Origin: Glutamicibacter sp. JL.03c | Lineage (GTDB): Bacteria; Actinomycetota; Actinomycetes; Actinomycetales; Micrococcaceae | NCBI RefSeq assembly: GCF_025854375.1 | Contig: NZ_CP107575.1 | Location: 2,790,001-2,854,000, forward strand | DNA length: 64,000 bases | Reading direction: 5' to 3' | Part shown: one piece after another, positions 35,089 to 42,596 of the stretch | How positions within the stretch are numbered: position 1 is the first letter of the stretch | How the letters are laid out: the number at the start of each line of letters is the position of its first letter | The notes under the pieces: generated by a model | The model's database searches: none | What the model saw: the letters and a program-made list of their open reading frames with translations, nothing else | What the model was told of the DNA's origin: nothing | Made by a program: the position numbers and the translations under genes

Positions 35089-36188
35089 TGAATATCGCCA
35101 AGCCCTTGGCCGGATTCCGCATCGCCGTGACCAGCGATCGACGCTCAGCAGAACTGATCGAAGCCTTCGAGCGGCGTGGCGCCGAGGTCACCCACACCCC
35201 ATTGCTGCGCCTGGCCCCGCTGGATGACGAGCAGCAGCTGCTGGCCCAGACCCGGAAGCTGATCGAGGCGCGGCCCCAGGTCGTGGTGATCACCACCGCC
35301 TATGGCCTGCGGCGCTGGCTGGATACTGCCGAGGCGGCCGGGATCGGCGACGATCTGATTACCGCTTTCAGCCAGTCAGAGCTCTACGTCCGCGGTTCCA
35401 AGGCCCACGGTTCGGTCCGGGCCCAGGGCCTGGAGCCGGCCGGGGTGGCCAAGGATGGGCGCAGCTCCTCGCTGCTGGAAATGCTCAAGGACAAACTGGC
35501 CGGGGCGACCGTCGCCCTGCAGCTGCACGCCGATTCGGATCATGGCATGCCGCAGCAGCTGCGCGAGCTCGGAGCCAAGCGCGTGATCAAGGTCGAACCG
35601 TACCGCTGGCAGGACACCAGCAGCGACGCCGGGATTTCCGCCCTGGTTGAAGGGCTATGCGCGGCGCACTTCGACGCGGTGACCTTCACCAGCGCCCCGA
35701 GCGTCCATGCTCTCTTTGCCGCCGCCACCGCGCGCAACCGGCTTCCGGCCCTGCAGCGTTCCCTGGCCGAGCGCGTGGCCGTGGCCACCGTTGGGCCAGT
35801 GACCGCTTCCCCGCTGGAAGATGCCGGCATTGTCCCTCTGGTTCCCGAACGCCACCGCATGGGTGCGATGATCGGGCAGCTGGTCGAGCACCTCGGCTCG
35901 CTGGGGACCTTGCAGGCGCAGACCGTGCACGGGCAGGTGCAATTGCGCGGCCGGACGCTGTCCATCGAAGACCAGAACTGCGAGCTGACCCCGGGCCAGG
36001 CCGAATTGGTGCGCGCGCTGATCGAGGCCGGCGGCAGCGTGCTCTCCCGCGACGAGCTGGGTGCCGCCCTGCCCGAAGTCAGCTCCCGGCATGCGCTGGA
36101 TATGACGCTCAGCCGGCTGCGCCGGGCCCTGCCCCAGCCGGAAATCATCACCACCGTGATCAAGCGGGGCTACCGGCTGAACGTCTAG
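35088..36188 (+). CDS. Uroporphyrinogen-III synthase fused to a winged-helix DNA-binding domain
   Basis: 366 residues. Residues 1-265 are a HemD-type synthase (LAGFRIAVTSDRRSAELIEA; AVTFTSAPSVHALFA; ATVGPVTASPLEDAG). Residues 280-366 form an OmpR/PhoB-like winged helix (ELTPGQAELVRALIEAGGSV, DMTLSRLRRAL, ITTVIKRGYRLNV). The same fusion is known in actinobacteria beside nitrite-reductase genes, for example Rv0260c-type proteins. Start codon overlaps the cobA stop (TGATG). It may both supply uroporphyrinogen III and regulate nitrate/nitrite or siroheme genes; the regulatory role is inference. Confidence 0.88.
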   Translation: MNIAKPLAGFRIAVTSDRRSAELIEAFERRGAEVTHTPLLRLAPLDDEQQLLAQTRKLIEARPQVVVITTAYGLRRWLDTAEAAGIGDDLITAFSQSELYVRGSKAHGSVRAQGLEPAGVAKDGRSSSLLEMLKDKLAGATVALQLHADSDHGMPQQLRELGAKRVIKVEPYRWQDTSSDAGISALVEGLCAAHFDAVTFTSAPSVHALFAAATARNRLPALQRSLAERVAVATVGPVTASPLEDAGIVPLVPERHRMGAMIGQLVEHLGSLGTLQAQTVHGQVQLRGRTLSIEDQNCELTPGQAELVRALIEAGGSVLSRDELGAALPEVSSRHALDMTLSRLRRALPQPEIITTVIKRGYRLNV

Positions 36189-36225
36189 CGGGCTTTTTCG
36201 CCTCCGGTTACGTAGGATCGTGACC

Positions 36226-37134
36226 ATGGTTTCAATTCAGGTTGCCGGCGAGGCATTGGTCGACATCGTCAATTCCGTGGCCCACCCCGGCGGTTCCCCG
36301 CTGAATGTCGCGGTTGGCTTGGGCCGGCTCGGCCATGAGGTCACGCTGGCCACCGATCTTGGCACCGACGTGCACGGCGAACTGATCGCGGAGCACCTGC
36401 GCGGCTCCAAGGTACGGCTGGCCGAAGGCTCGCAGAGCGATGCGCCGACCTCGACGGCCACGGTGGTGCTTGATAGCTCTTCCAACGCCAGCTATGAGTT
36501 CGAGCTGAACTGCGCCCTGCAGCACCTGAGCGCCAGCGATGCAAAGCTGCTGCATACCGGGTCGATCGCAGCCTTCCGCTCGCCCAGCGCCGAGAGGATC
36601 CTTGAGGTTTTTGCCGCCGCGCCGCAGGATCAGCTGCGCAGCTATGATCCGAATCTTCGCCCGGCGCTGGTTGAGGACCGGGCACAGGCATTGGGAACCA
36701 TCGAGAAGCTGTGCTCGCTGTCCCACGTGGTCAAGCTCAGCGATGAAGATGCGATGTGGTTGTACCCGGGGTGGGATACCGACCGGGTCCTGGGACATAT
36801 CCTCGGCCGTGGAGCCTCCTTGGCCGTGATGACCTTTGGCGCCCGCGGCGCCGAGGCGCACACGCGCGGCTGCGAAGTGGCGGTTCCCTCGCTCTCGGTG
36901 CCGACCGTCGATACGGTCGGCGCGGGCGACGCCTTCATGGCCGGTCTCTTGCACGCGATCCTCGTCTCGGAATTGGCCCAGAGCCTGATCGATGGCAGCA
37001 GGATCGACCGCGCCGAATTGGAGGCCGACTTGCAGATCGCCGCCGCGTGCGCCGGAATGACCGTAGCCCGCACTGGCGCCAATCCCCCGAGCTTGAGCGA
37101 GCTTGATGAATTCATGGCTGCGGCAGGACGCTAG
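36226..37134 (+). CDS. PfkB-family carbohydrate kinase (fructokinase-like)
   Basis: 302 residues. PfkB signature 1 is in HPGGSPLNVAVGLGRLGHEV near residue 22; signature 2 with the catalytic Asp is VDTVGAGDAFMAGLL near residue 230. YDPNLRPALV is typical of fructokinases. It phosphorylates a sugar, probably fructose, with ATP. The ATG at 36226 has AGGA eight bases upstream. It is followed nine bases later by an IclR regulator. A second, damaged copy of the same family lies at 47367-48283. Confidence 0.88.
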   Translation: MVSIQVAGEALVDIVNSVAHPGGSPLNVAVGLGRLGHEVTLATDLGTDVHGELIAEHLRGSKVRLAEGSQSDAPTSTATVVLDSSSNASYEFELNCALQHLSASDAKLLHTGSIAAFRSPSAERILEVFAAAPQDQLRSYDPNLRPALVEDRAQALGTIEKLCSLSHVVKLSDEDAMWLYPGWDTDRVLGHILGRGASLAVMTFGARGAEAHTRGCEVAVPSLSVPTVDTVGAGDAFMAGLLHAILVSELAQSLIDGSRIDRAELEADLQIAAACAGMTVARTGANPPSLSELDEFMAAAGR

Positions 37135-37143
37135 GGAGGATCC

Positions 37144-37917
37144 ATGGGCAGCAAGGTTCCGGCAGCCGATAACACCCTGCGGATTCTGCGCCTTCTGGCC
37201 AGCAGGAATTCCCCTACCCCGGCGGCGATGATCGCCACCCTGCTGGAATTGCCGCGATCCAGCGTCTACCAGCTGCTCACGGTGATGAGCGAGCGGGGAT
37301 TTATCACCCATTACCCAGAGGACAAGTCCTATGGTTTGGGGGTCGCGGCTTTCGAGCTTTCCAGCGCCTACACGCGCCAGGAACCCCTGGCCCGCCTCGG
37401 CGCGCCGCTGATCGCGCAGCTGGTGGACAAGGTCGGCGAAAGCGCCCACCTGGCGATCCTTCACGGATCGGATGTGCTGTACATCGTGGAGGAACGCGCC
37501 AAGGGCCGTCCCTCGCTGGTCACCGATGTCGGCGTGCGTCTGCCTTCGCACCTGACCGCCTCGGGCCGAGCTATTTTGGCGGCCCTGCCCAAGTCGCAGG
37601 TCAGGGCGCTGTACCCGACGGCTGCCAGTTTTTCGGATCGCGTGGAACACTCGTCGATCACCAGCTATTCGCAGTTGCGCCGCGAGCTCGAGCAGTGTAC
37701 CCAGCGTGGTTATGCGGTGGAGCGCGGGGATGTCACCGAGGACTTCCACTCCTTGGCAGTGGAAATCCGGGATGCCAACCACTGGCCGGTGGCCGCCGTG
37801 GCGGTGACCTTCTTGGCCGATCGGGTGCCCGAAGAGCGGTGGGACGCCGTGCTGACGCAGATCCGCTGGAGCGCAGAGCAGATCACCGCGAGGATCCAGG
37901 GGCGGCGTTCGCAGTAG
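37144..37917 (+). CDS. IclR-family transcriptional regulator
   Basis: 257 residues with an N-terminal winged helix (NTLRILRLLASRNSPTPAAM ... LPRSSVYQLLTVMSERGF) and the IclR effector-binding domain (ESAHLAILHGSDVLYIVEE; PSHLTASGRAILAALP). GGGAGGA precedes the ATG. Coupled to the PfkB kinase nine bases upstream and located on the hutU side, it could control the kinase, hutU or both. Related IclR proteins sit in Arthrobacter hut loci, but that is from memory. Confidence 0.9.
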   Translation: MGSKVPAADNTLRILRLLASRNSPTPAAMIATLLELPRSSVYQLLTVMSERGFITHYPEDKSYGLGVAAFELSSAYTRQEPLARLGAPLIAQLVDKVGESAHLAILHGSDVLYIVEERAKGRPSLVTDVGVRLPSHLTASGRAILAALPKSQVRALYPTAASFSDRVEHSSITSYSQLRRELEQCTQRGYAVERGDVTEDFHSLAVEIRDANHWPVAAVAVTFLADRVPEERWDAVLTQIRWSAEQITARIQGRRSQ

Positions 37918-37919
37918 GA

Positions 37920-38294
37920 CTACTGGTTCGAAACGTCATCGTCGAAGGATGCGCCCGGGCTCTTGAACAGCAGCTCCCGGATGCAGCCAACGGCTTGCTT
38001 CGCTCCGTGCAGGCGCTCCATTCCAGCGCCTTCCCGCTCGAAATTCCCGTGCCCGGTCAAGACGCGACCCCCTCGGCATCGCGGGTCGCCCCTGGCGAGA
38101 TGGGAACCAAGGATTCCAAAGCGGCCATTGCGCGCATGCATCTGAGTGTCCTTGCAATCCACCTGGTGGATCCGGTCCGCGGAATTGGTCATCAAGACGA
38201 GCGGGGCAATGCCCTGCTCCACGCAGCAATTACAGCGCCGCATGTCCCGCAACTGGGAGGACAGAGCATTGCGCGGTGCCAGCGCAATTGCCAA
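37920..38294 (-). CDS. Unrecognised ORF, possibly a gene remnant
   Basis: A 124-codon minus-strand frame beginning MAIALAPRNALSS and ending in PGASFDDDVSNQ, convergent with the IclR gene with a two-base gap. Third codon positions are GC-rich (roughly three quarters), as expected for a coding frame here, but I recognise no family and there is no clear ribosome binding site. The composition (many Cys, Arg and His) is odd for an intact protein, so it may be a remnant or chance. It fills most of the 570-base stretch before hutU. Confidence 0.3.
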   Translation of the reverse strand: MAIALAPRNALSSQLRDMRRCNCCVEQGIAPLVLMTNSADRIHQVDCKDTQMHARNGRFGILGSHLARGDPRCRGGRVLTGHGNFEREGAGMERLHGAKQAVGCIRELLFKSPGASFDDDVSNQ

Positions 38295-38455
38295 CCATCA
38301 GGCTCTGGTCACGCAGCCAATCGAAGCTCGCGCATTGGAGCTTTTCGCCTCGAACTAGCGCAACGGGTGCCACAGAACAGAACCTAATCTGAAATACCGG
38401 ACAGGACTGCTGGTAGTGCGGTACCCAGGCTTGGACTCATGGCCAATGATTTAAA

Positions 38456-38466
38456 TAGTTAGCTAC
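38456..38466 (+). promoter_or_regulatory. TAGTTAGCTAC element upstream of hutU
   Basis: An 11-base element 21 bases upstream of the hutU ATG that recurs with one change (TAGTTAGATAC) 33 bases before hutH. It could be a shared operator or the -10 regions of similar promoters. The surrounding 40 bases are strikingly AT-rich. Confidence 0.4.
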
Positions 38467-38487
38467 GTTACATCGTTAGGAAAGAAC

Positions 38488-40158
38488 ATGAGCCACGAAG
38501 CCCGCGTTGTTCGCGCCCCACGGGGCACCACCTTGAATGCCAAGTCATGGGCCACCGAAGCACCCTTGCGCATGCTCATGAATAATCTCGACCCCGAGGT
38601 GGCTGAGCGACCCGAGGACCTCGTGGTATACGGTGGCACCGGCAAAGCCGCGCGCTCTTGGGAGGCTTTTGATGCCATCGTCGATACGCTCAAGGACCTG
38701 GAAGACAACGAAACGCTTTTGGTCCAATCCGGCAAGCCAGTTGGCGTGTTCACCACGAACAAATGGGCGCCCCGAGTGCTGATCGCGAACTCCAACTTGG
38801 TGGGCGACTGGGCCAACTGGGAGCATTTCCGGAAGCTGGAAGCCGAGGGCCTGATGATGTACGGGCAGATGACAGCTGGCTCGTGGATCTACATAGGCAC
38901 GCAAGGCATCCTTCAGGGCACCTACGAAACCTTCGCCGCCATCGCAGCCAAGAGATTCAACGGCTCCCTGGCCGGAACCCTCACCCTCACCGGTGGATGC
39001 GGCGGCATGGGCGGCGCCCAACCACTGGCCGTCACGCTCAACGGCGGAGCTGTGCTGATTGTTGACGTCGACGAGTCCCGGCTGCGTCGCCGCGCGTCCA
39101 AGCGATATCTGGACGAAGTTGAGTTGGATCTCGATGCAGCGTTGGAAAAAGTTCTTGCAGCCAAAGCAGAGAACCGGCCGCTTTCCGTTGGCTATGTCGG
39201 CAATGCAGCAGAGATTTTCCCGGCATTGCTCAAGCGCCATGAGGCCGGAGAATTCTCCATCGATATCGTTACCGACCAAACCAGTGCCCACGATCCACTG
39301 AGCTACCTGCCACCTGAATACTCTGTGGAGCAATGGCAGGCCGAAGCAGCTGCGGATCCGGTGGGCTTCACCAAAAAAGCGCAGTCAGCCATGGCCGCCC
39401 ATGTTGAGGCGATGGTCGGCTTCCAGGATGCCGGCGCCGAAGTCTTCGATTACGGAAACTCGATTCGCGATGAAGCACGCAAGGGCGGCTTCACCCGTGC
39501 CTTTGAATTCCCCGGATTTGTCCCCGCATATATCCGTCCGCTCTTCTGCGAGGGCCTCGGTCCGTTCCGCTGGGTTGCGCTCTCAGGCGACCCCGAGGAC
39601 ATCAAGGTCACCGACCAAGCGCTCAAGGAACTCTTCCCGGAAAACGAGCACTTGCGCCGCTGGCTTGATGCGGCTGAGGAACATGTTGAGTTCGAAGGCC
39701 TGCCTGCGCGAATTTGCTGGCTGGGCTACGGCGAGCGCCACAAGGCCGGCTTGCTCTTCAACCAGCTGGTCGCCGAGGGCAAGGTATCGGCACCAATTGT
39801 CATCGGACGCGATCACCTGGATTCCGGATCTGTCGCTTCGCCTTACCGGGAGACTGAAGCCATGAAGGACGGCAGTGACGCTGTCGCCGACTGGCCGTTG
39901 CTTAACGCGCTGACTGCGGCAAGTTCGGGTGCTTCATGGGTTTCGATTCACCACGGTGGCGGAGTCGGAATGGGCCGCTCCATCCATGCGGGTCAGGTAT
40001 CGCTGGCTGACGGCAGCGAGCTGGCCGCGGCCAAGCTTGAAGCCCTGCTGACTAACGATCCCGGCATGGGAGTCATCCGGCACGTAGATGCCGGCTACGA
40101 GCGTGCTGAGGAAGTGGCCGCGGAGCGATCCGTGCGTATTCCGATGAAAGGCAAGTAG
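38488..40158 (+). CDS. hutU: Urocanate hydratase
   Basis: 556 residues, the normal urocanase length. NAD-binding and active-site landmarks are [16 protein letters not shown] near residue 165, the [13 protein letters not shown] loop, [19 protein letters not shown] with the active-site Cys, and [20 protein letters not shown]. It hydrates urocanate to imidazolone propionate, the second step of histidine degradation. AGGAAAGAAC lies just before the ATG. It stands alone: hutH is 2.4 kb downstream, hutG 19 kb away, and hutI is not in the window. Confidence 0.96.
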   Translation: MSHEARVVRAPRGTTLNAKSWATEAPLRMLMNNLDPEVAERPEDLVVYGGTGKAARSWEAFDAIVDTLKDLEDNETLLVQSGKPVGVFTTNKWAPRVLIANSNLVGDWANWEHFRKLEAEGLMMYGQMTAGSWIYIGTQGILQGTYETFAAIAAKRFNGSLAGTLTLTGGCGGMGGAQPLAVTLNGGAVLIVDVDESRLRRRASKRYLDEVELDLDAALEKVLAAKAENRPLSVGYVGNAAEIFPALLKRHEAGEFSIDIVTDQTSAHDPLSYLPPEYSVEQWQAEAAADPVGFTKKAQSAMAAHVEAMVGFQDAGAEVFDYGNSIRDEARKGGFTRAFEFPGFVPAYIRPLFCEGLGPFRWVALSGDPEDIKVTDQALKELFPENEHLRRWLDAAEEHVEFEGLPARICWLGYGERHKAGLLFNQLVAEGKVSAPIVIGRDHLDSGSVASPYRETEAMKDGSDAVADWPLLNALTAASSGASWVSIHHGGGVGMGRSIHAGQVSLADGSELAAAKLEALLTNDPGMGVIRHVDAGYERAEEVAAERSVRIPMKGK

Positions 40159-40644
40159 CCATCTCTTGTGGTTCGCGTGTCATTCCTGTTCAACAGCCGG
40201 CAAGGCACGCGAACCCCTTGATTTGACTCATGAACGAGCGAAAATCTTCTCTGACTTGGGTGTCGTATACCCAATCTCAACGTGGCATGGCAACTACCTC
40301 GGAGCTTCTGGCTAAGCCGTTTAGGTCATTTTCCGCCTGCATAGCGTGGGTCAAGTCGGGAACAACCGGCCCACGGAGGAAGCTACGAGCCGCCTGGCCA
40401 GGACTCCTTCGGCGGCGACGACAGCGAAGGGCAGGGTTTCGGCGGTCGGGGGCAAAACAAAGGCTTCTAGTCTTCCACGCCAAGACTGACCATTGCCCAT
40501 AGCAGCCGCCCCAAGTCCAGCAGTTTGATCCGCTACAGAATAAGGGCCAAGCAGAGAAATCGCTGTTCCTCCTCTTCACGTGGGGAACAGCGATTTCTCT
40601 GCTTTCAGGGTTGGTCATGCAGGATCTGCGCACTCAATGCCCGT
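40159..40644. other. 486-base spacer between hutU and dps, with a long hairpin
   Basis: No secure gene. On the minus strand a 69-codon frame runs from 40560 to 40351 with codon use like that of real genes (ending VARRLVASSVGRLFPT in the last codons). It has an AGAGGAGG ribosome binding site but begins with ATT; the first ATG is at 40500. The segment also holds the perfect hairpin listed next. It may be a decayed gene or a small gene with an unusual start. Confidence 0.35.
40549..40604. repeat. 56-base perfect inverted repeat (21-bp arms, 14-base loop)
   Basis: Bases 40549-40569 are the exact reverse complement of 40584-40604; the loop is 40570-40583. It starts 40 bases after the dps stop. 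Such a stem is longer than usual for a terminator, though it could end dps transcripts. On the minus strand the loop carries the GAGGA ribosome binding site of the 69-codon frame, so it could also be a translational switch. Confidence 0.7.
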
Positions 40645-41154
40645 TTACGGTCGACGAGTTTCAGCACTGATGAACCAAGCCTGTTGCTCCAAGTCGGCAA
40701 TGTACTGGTGCAAGATATCAGCAGTTGTGGGATCTTCTTCGTCGACAGGATCATGGACGCTGCGGATAACTCCGACAGTGCTCTGGATCGCCTTCACCAC
40801 CATGTCCACGGCATCCGTCGTCAAAATCTCGGTTGTAACCGGCTGTTCTAGGTTTGTAAACTCGCTGATCGTCGAAGCTAACCCGTCAGGCGTGGCGTGC
40901 AACGCCCGCATGCGCTCGGCAATTTCATCCGATCCCTTTCGAGCAATGCCAACGATTTCGTCCAGGTTCTGATGCAGATCCCGGAAATTTGGGCCTACGA
41001 CATTCCAATGGATCTGCTTACCGACAAGCTGCAGATCCAGCAGCTGGACGAGCACTGATTGCAGAGCGTCCCGAAGAGTCTGTGATGCAATGAAACCGCG
41101 CTCTGCGTTTTCTTTCGTCGTTTTCTTCGCGGTGGTGTTCTTGATGTCCGTCAT
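40645..41154 (-). CDS. dps: Dps-family ferritin-like DNA-binding/iron-storage protein
   Basis: 169 residues. The ferroxidase signature at the dimer interface is HWNVVGPNFRDLHQNLDEIV (His49, His61 and Asp65 with the following Glu), standard for Dps. The N-terminus is Lys/Thr-rich (NTTAKKTTKEN), as in DNA-binding Dps proteins. GGGAG lies five bases before the ATG at 41154. It assembles into a 12-mer that oxidises and stores iron and protects DNA in stationary phase. It appears monocistronic. Confidence 0.94.
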   Translation of the reverse strand: MTDIKNTTAKKTTKENAERGFIASQTLRDALQSVLVQLLDLQLVGKQIHWNVVGPNFRDLHQNLDEIVGIARKGSDEIAERMRALHATPDGLASTISEFTNLEQPVTTEILTTDAVDMVVKAIQSTVGVIRSVHDPVDEEDPTTADILHQYIADLEQQAWFISAETRRP

Positions 41155-41309
41155 GGCATCTCCCTTGCATTGAAGTTGACGTGGCTGGCATCTGTTGATT
41201 TCCGATGCCACTTCTACGCACGCTACGCCCGTGCTCGTCCCAAGGCGAATCAGGCTCTTCGACTTGCAGGAAGTGTTCAGACTGCGGATATTCGACGTAA
41301 AGGTTACGC

Positions 41310-41343
41310 AACGCTGGCGAGTACCTCGGTACTCGCCAGCGTT
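41310..41343. terminator. Strong 16-bp hairpin after the small membrane protein gene
   Basis: Bases 41310-41325 pair perfectly with 41328-41343. The hairpin begins two bases after the stop of the minus-strand 75-codon gene and probably ends it. There is no U-run on that strand; TTTCTTA follows on the plus strand. Confidence 0.65.
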
Positions 41344-41345
41344 TC

Positions 41346-41573
41346 TTATGCACCTGCGTCGGTGCCACCGTGCGGGTGGTCCAACGAAGACGGGCCGACT
41401 ATCAACCTGAATACTCCCCAGCACATTGCTAGGCCGCCCCAAATGATACCAAGCCACATTGGAGTCATTGCTTGTGCATCATTGCCAGGCGTGACAAGCA
41501 TGAACAGCAGAAACAAGGCGACGATGAGTCCGCCGCCAACAACGAGACCTAGTCCGAGAGATTTCTTTGGCAT
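41346..41573 (-). CDS. Small hypothetical membrane protein
   Basis: 75 residues: MPKKSLGLGLVVGGGLIVAL begins a first transmembrane helix (residues 6-28), a second lies at 37-60, and the tail is DHPHGGTDAGA. GGAGTGAAAG precedes the ATG, and a strong hairpin follows the stop. Its size and layout resemble small actinobacterial envelope proteins of unknown role. Confidence 0.65.
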   Translation of the reverse strand: MPKKSLGLGLVVGGGLIVALFLLFMLVTPGNDAQAMTPMWLGIIWGGLAMCWGVFRLIVGPSSLDHPHGGTDAGA

Positions 41574-41901
41574 CTTTCACTCCAGCGATTCTTCAACCAT
41601 GGATGAACCGGCAAGACTGCAGCGAGTCGCATCTTCATCTATCGCTTGCTTGCGAGTCCTCTGACCTTTGAGCCCACATTGCCTCCTCAGTGTGCGCGCT
41701 GGCGCACGGTGTAGCCGATAGCAACAGGGTAGGCCTGTTTCGGGCGCAACTCCAGAGCAACCTGACTAGATGATATGCGCCTAGGAGCGGCCATCTCGGC
41801 CAAAAATTTCAACCCGCCGTGCATTCGGCTTCGCTCCGCAGGAGAATGGTAGGTAGGTTCACACGAGCCTGGGGACAATTTGCCGACACGACAGGATGAT
41901 C
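41574..41901. other. 328-base spacer with a GTGCGC-GCTG-GCGCAC palindrome
   Basis: No secure gene is seen. A perfect 6-4-6 inverted repeat at 41692-41707 is, on the minus strand, identical over 12 bases to the palindrome upstream of the LysR gene at 13207-13224, followed in both cases by ACACT. A 35-codon minus-strand frame ends at 41687 (start 41794) but has no supporting evidence. The lipoprotein promoter should lie near 41850. Confidence 0.4.
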
Positions 41902-42471
41902 ATGTATTCTCGCCTTGCCAAAAGCTGCGGGCTAGCACTCTCGACCGGCCTTCTGGTTCTCGCTCTTGCAGGGTGTGTGAGCATCGAGTCCTCCAACGAT
42001 GAGCAGAGTTCTGCGTCCGCGCCTGCCCAAAGCGCTACCCCGATCGAAGGCACTGTCACCCCGAGCGCCAAGAACCCTGACGGTGAGGCCACCGGTACTG
42101 GGACCGTGCCGAAGGAGACCGCCGAAAATTCCTACGATCAGACCTTCCGGACCATTGAATCCAAAGCCACTGAGAAAAAGTGCACCGGCAAGATGAATAT
42201 CAGCGGCGATGGCGAGATTCTCAAGCTCATCGGCAATTGCCAGCAGGTGGAGATTACCGGAACTGGAAACATGATCATCGGCGGGCGCATCAAAGATCTT
42301 TCGATCTCCGGTACCGGCAATATCGTAGCCGTTAACAACGTAGAGCAAGCCAGCGTCAGCGGAGTGGGCAATTCGGTGGCCTGGCGAAATGATAATGCTA
42401 CGACAGAAGACACCGGACAGTCGAACCGCCTCGGTTCCGATGCATTGGACGGCGTGGAGCTGGGCTACTAA
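41902..42471 (+). CDS. DUF3060-like secreted lipoprotein
   Basis: 189 residues. The N-terminus is a lipoprotein signal peptide ending in LVLALAGC, so the Cys is lipidated. A Ser/Thr/Pro-rich linker follows, then a repetitive beta domain with spaced GTGN/SGTGN/SGVGN motifs (ITGTGNMIIGG; ISGTGNIVAV; VSGVGNSVAW), typical of DUF3060. AGGA lies five bases before the ATG at 41902; an ATG two codons upstream is also open. Function is unknown; it is anchored outside the membrane. Confidence 0.8.
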   Translation: MYSRLAKSCGLALSTGLLVLALAGCVSIESSNDEQSSASAPAQSATPIEGTVTPSAKNPDGEATGTGTVPKETAENSYDQTFRTIESKATEKKCTGKMNISGDGEILKLIGNCQQVEITGTGNMIIGGRIKDLSISGTGNIVAVNNVEQASVSGVGNSVAWRNDNATTEDTGQSNRLGSDALDGVELGY

Positions 42472-42483
42472 CCAGGCGCTCTA

Positions 42484-42507
42484 TAGTGTCCGGCATTTCG
42501 GACACTA
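42484..42507 (+). terminator. Hairpin after the lipoprotein gene
   Basis: TAGTGTCCG (42484-42492) pairs perfectly with CGGACACTA (42499-42507) around a 6-base loop, 12 bases after the lipoprotein stop. No U-tract follows. Confidence 0.55.
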
Positions 42508-42552
42508 CACCCTGTGATCGGCCGTCAGAACATCCTCGCTGTCGAACAATAG

Positions 42553-42563
42553 TAGTTAGATAC
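42553..42563 (+). promoter_or_regulatory. TAGTTAGATAC element upstream of hutH
   Basis: It matches the element before hutU in 10 of 11 bases and lies 33 bases upstream of the hutH ATG. It is a candidate shared operator or promoter element of the two hut genes. Confidence 0.4.
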
Positions 42564-42596
42564 TTCTTTGTTCCGTAGTGATTGGATTTGATTGCC

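Noticed and set aside
36232-37782. A 516-codon minus-strand frame across the PfkB and IclR genes
   Set aside because: It spans two well-supported genes in antisense and has no recognisable domain.
41687-41878. A 63-codon minus-strand ORF with a coherent-looking end (GYTVRQRAH)
   Set aside because: It has no ribosome binding site and no recognised family, and it overlaps the palindrome at 41692; not called.
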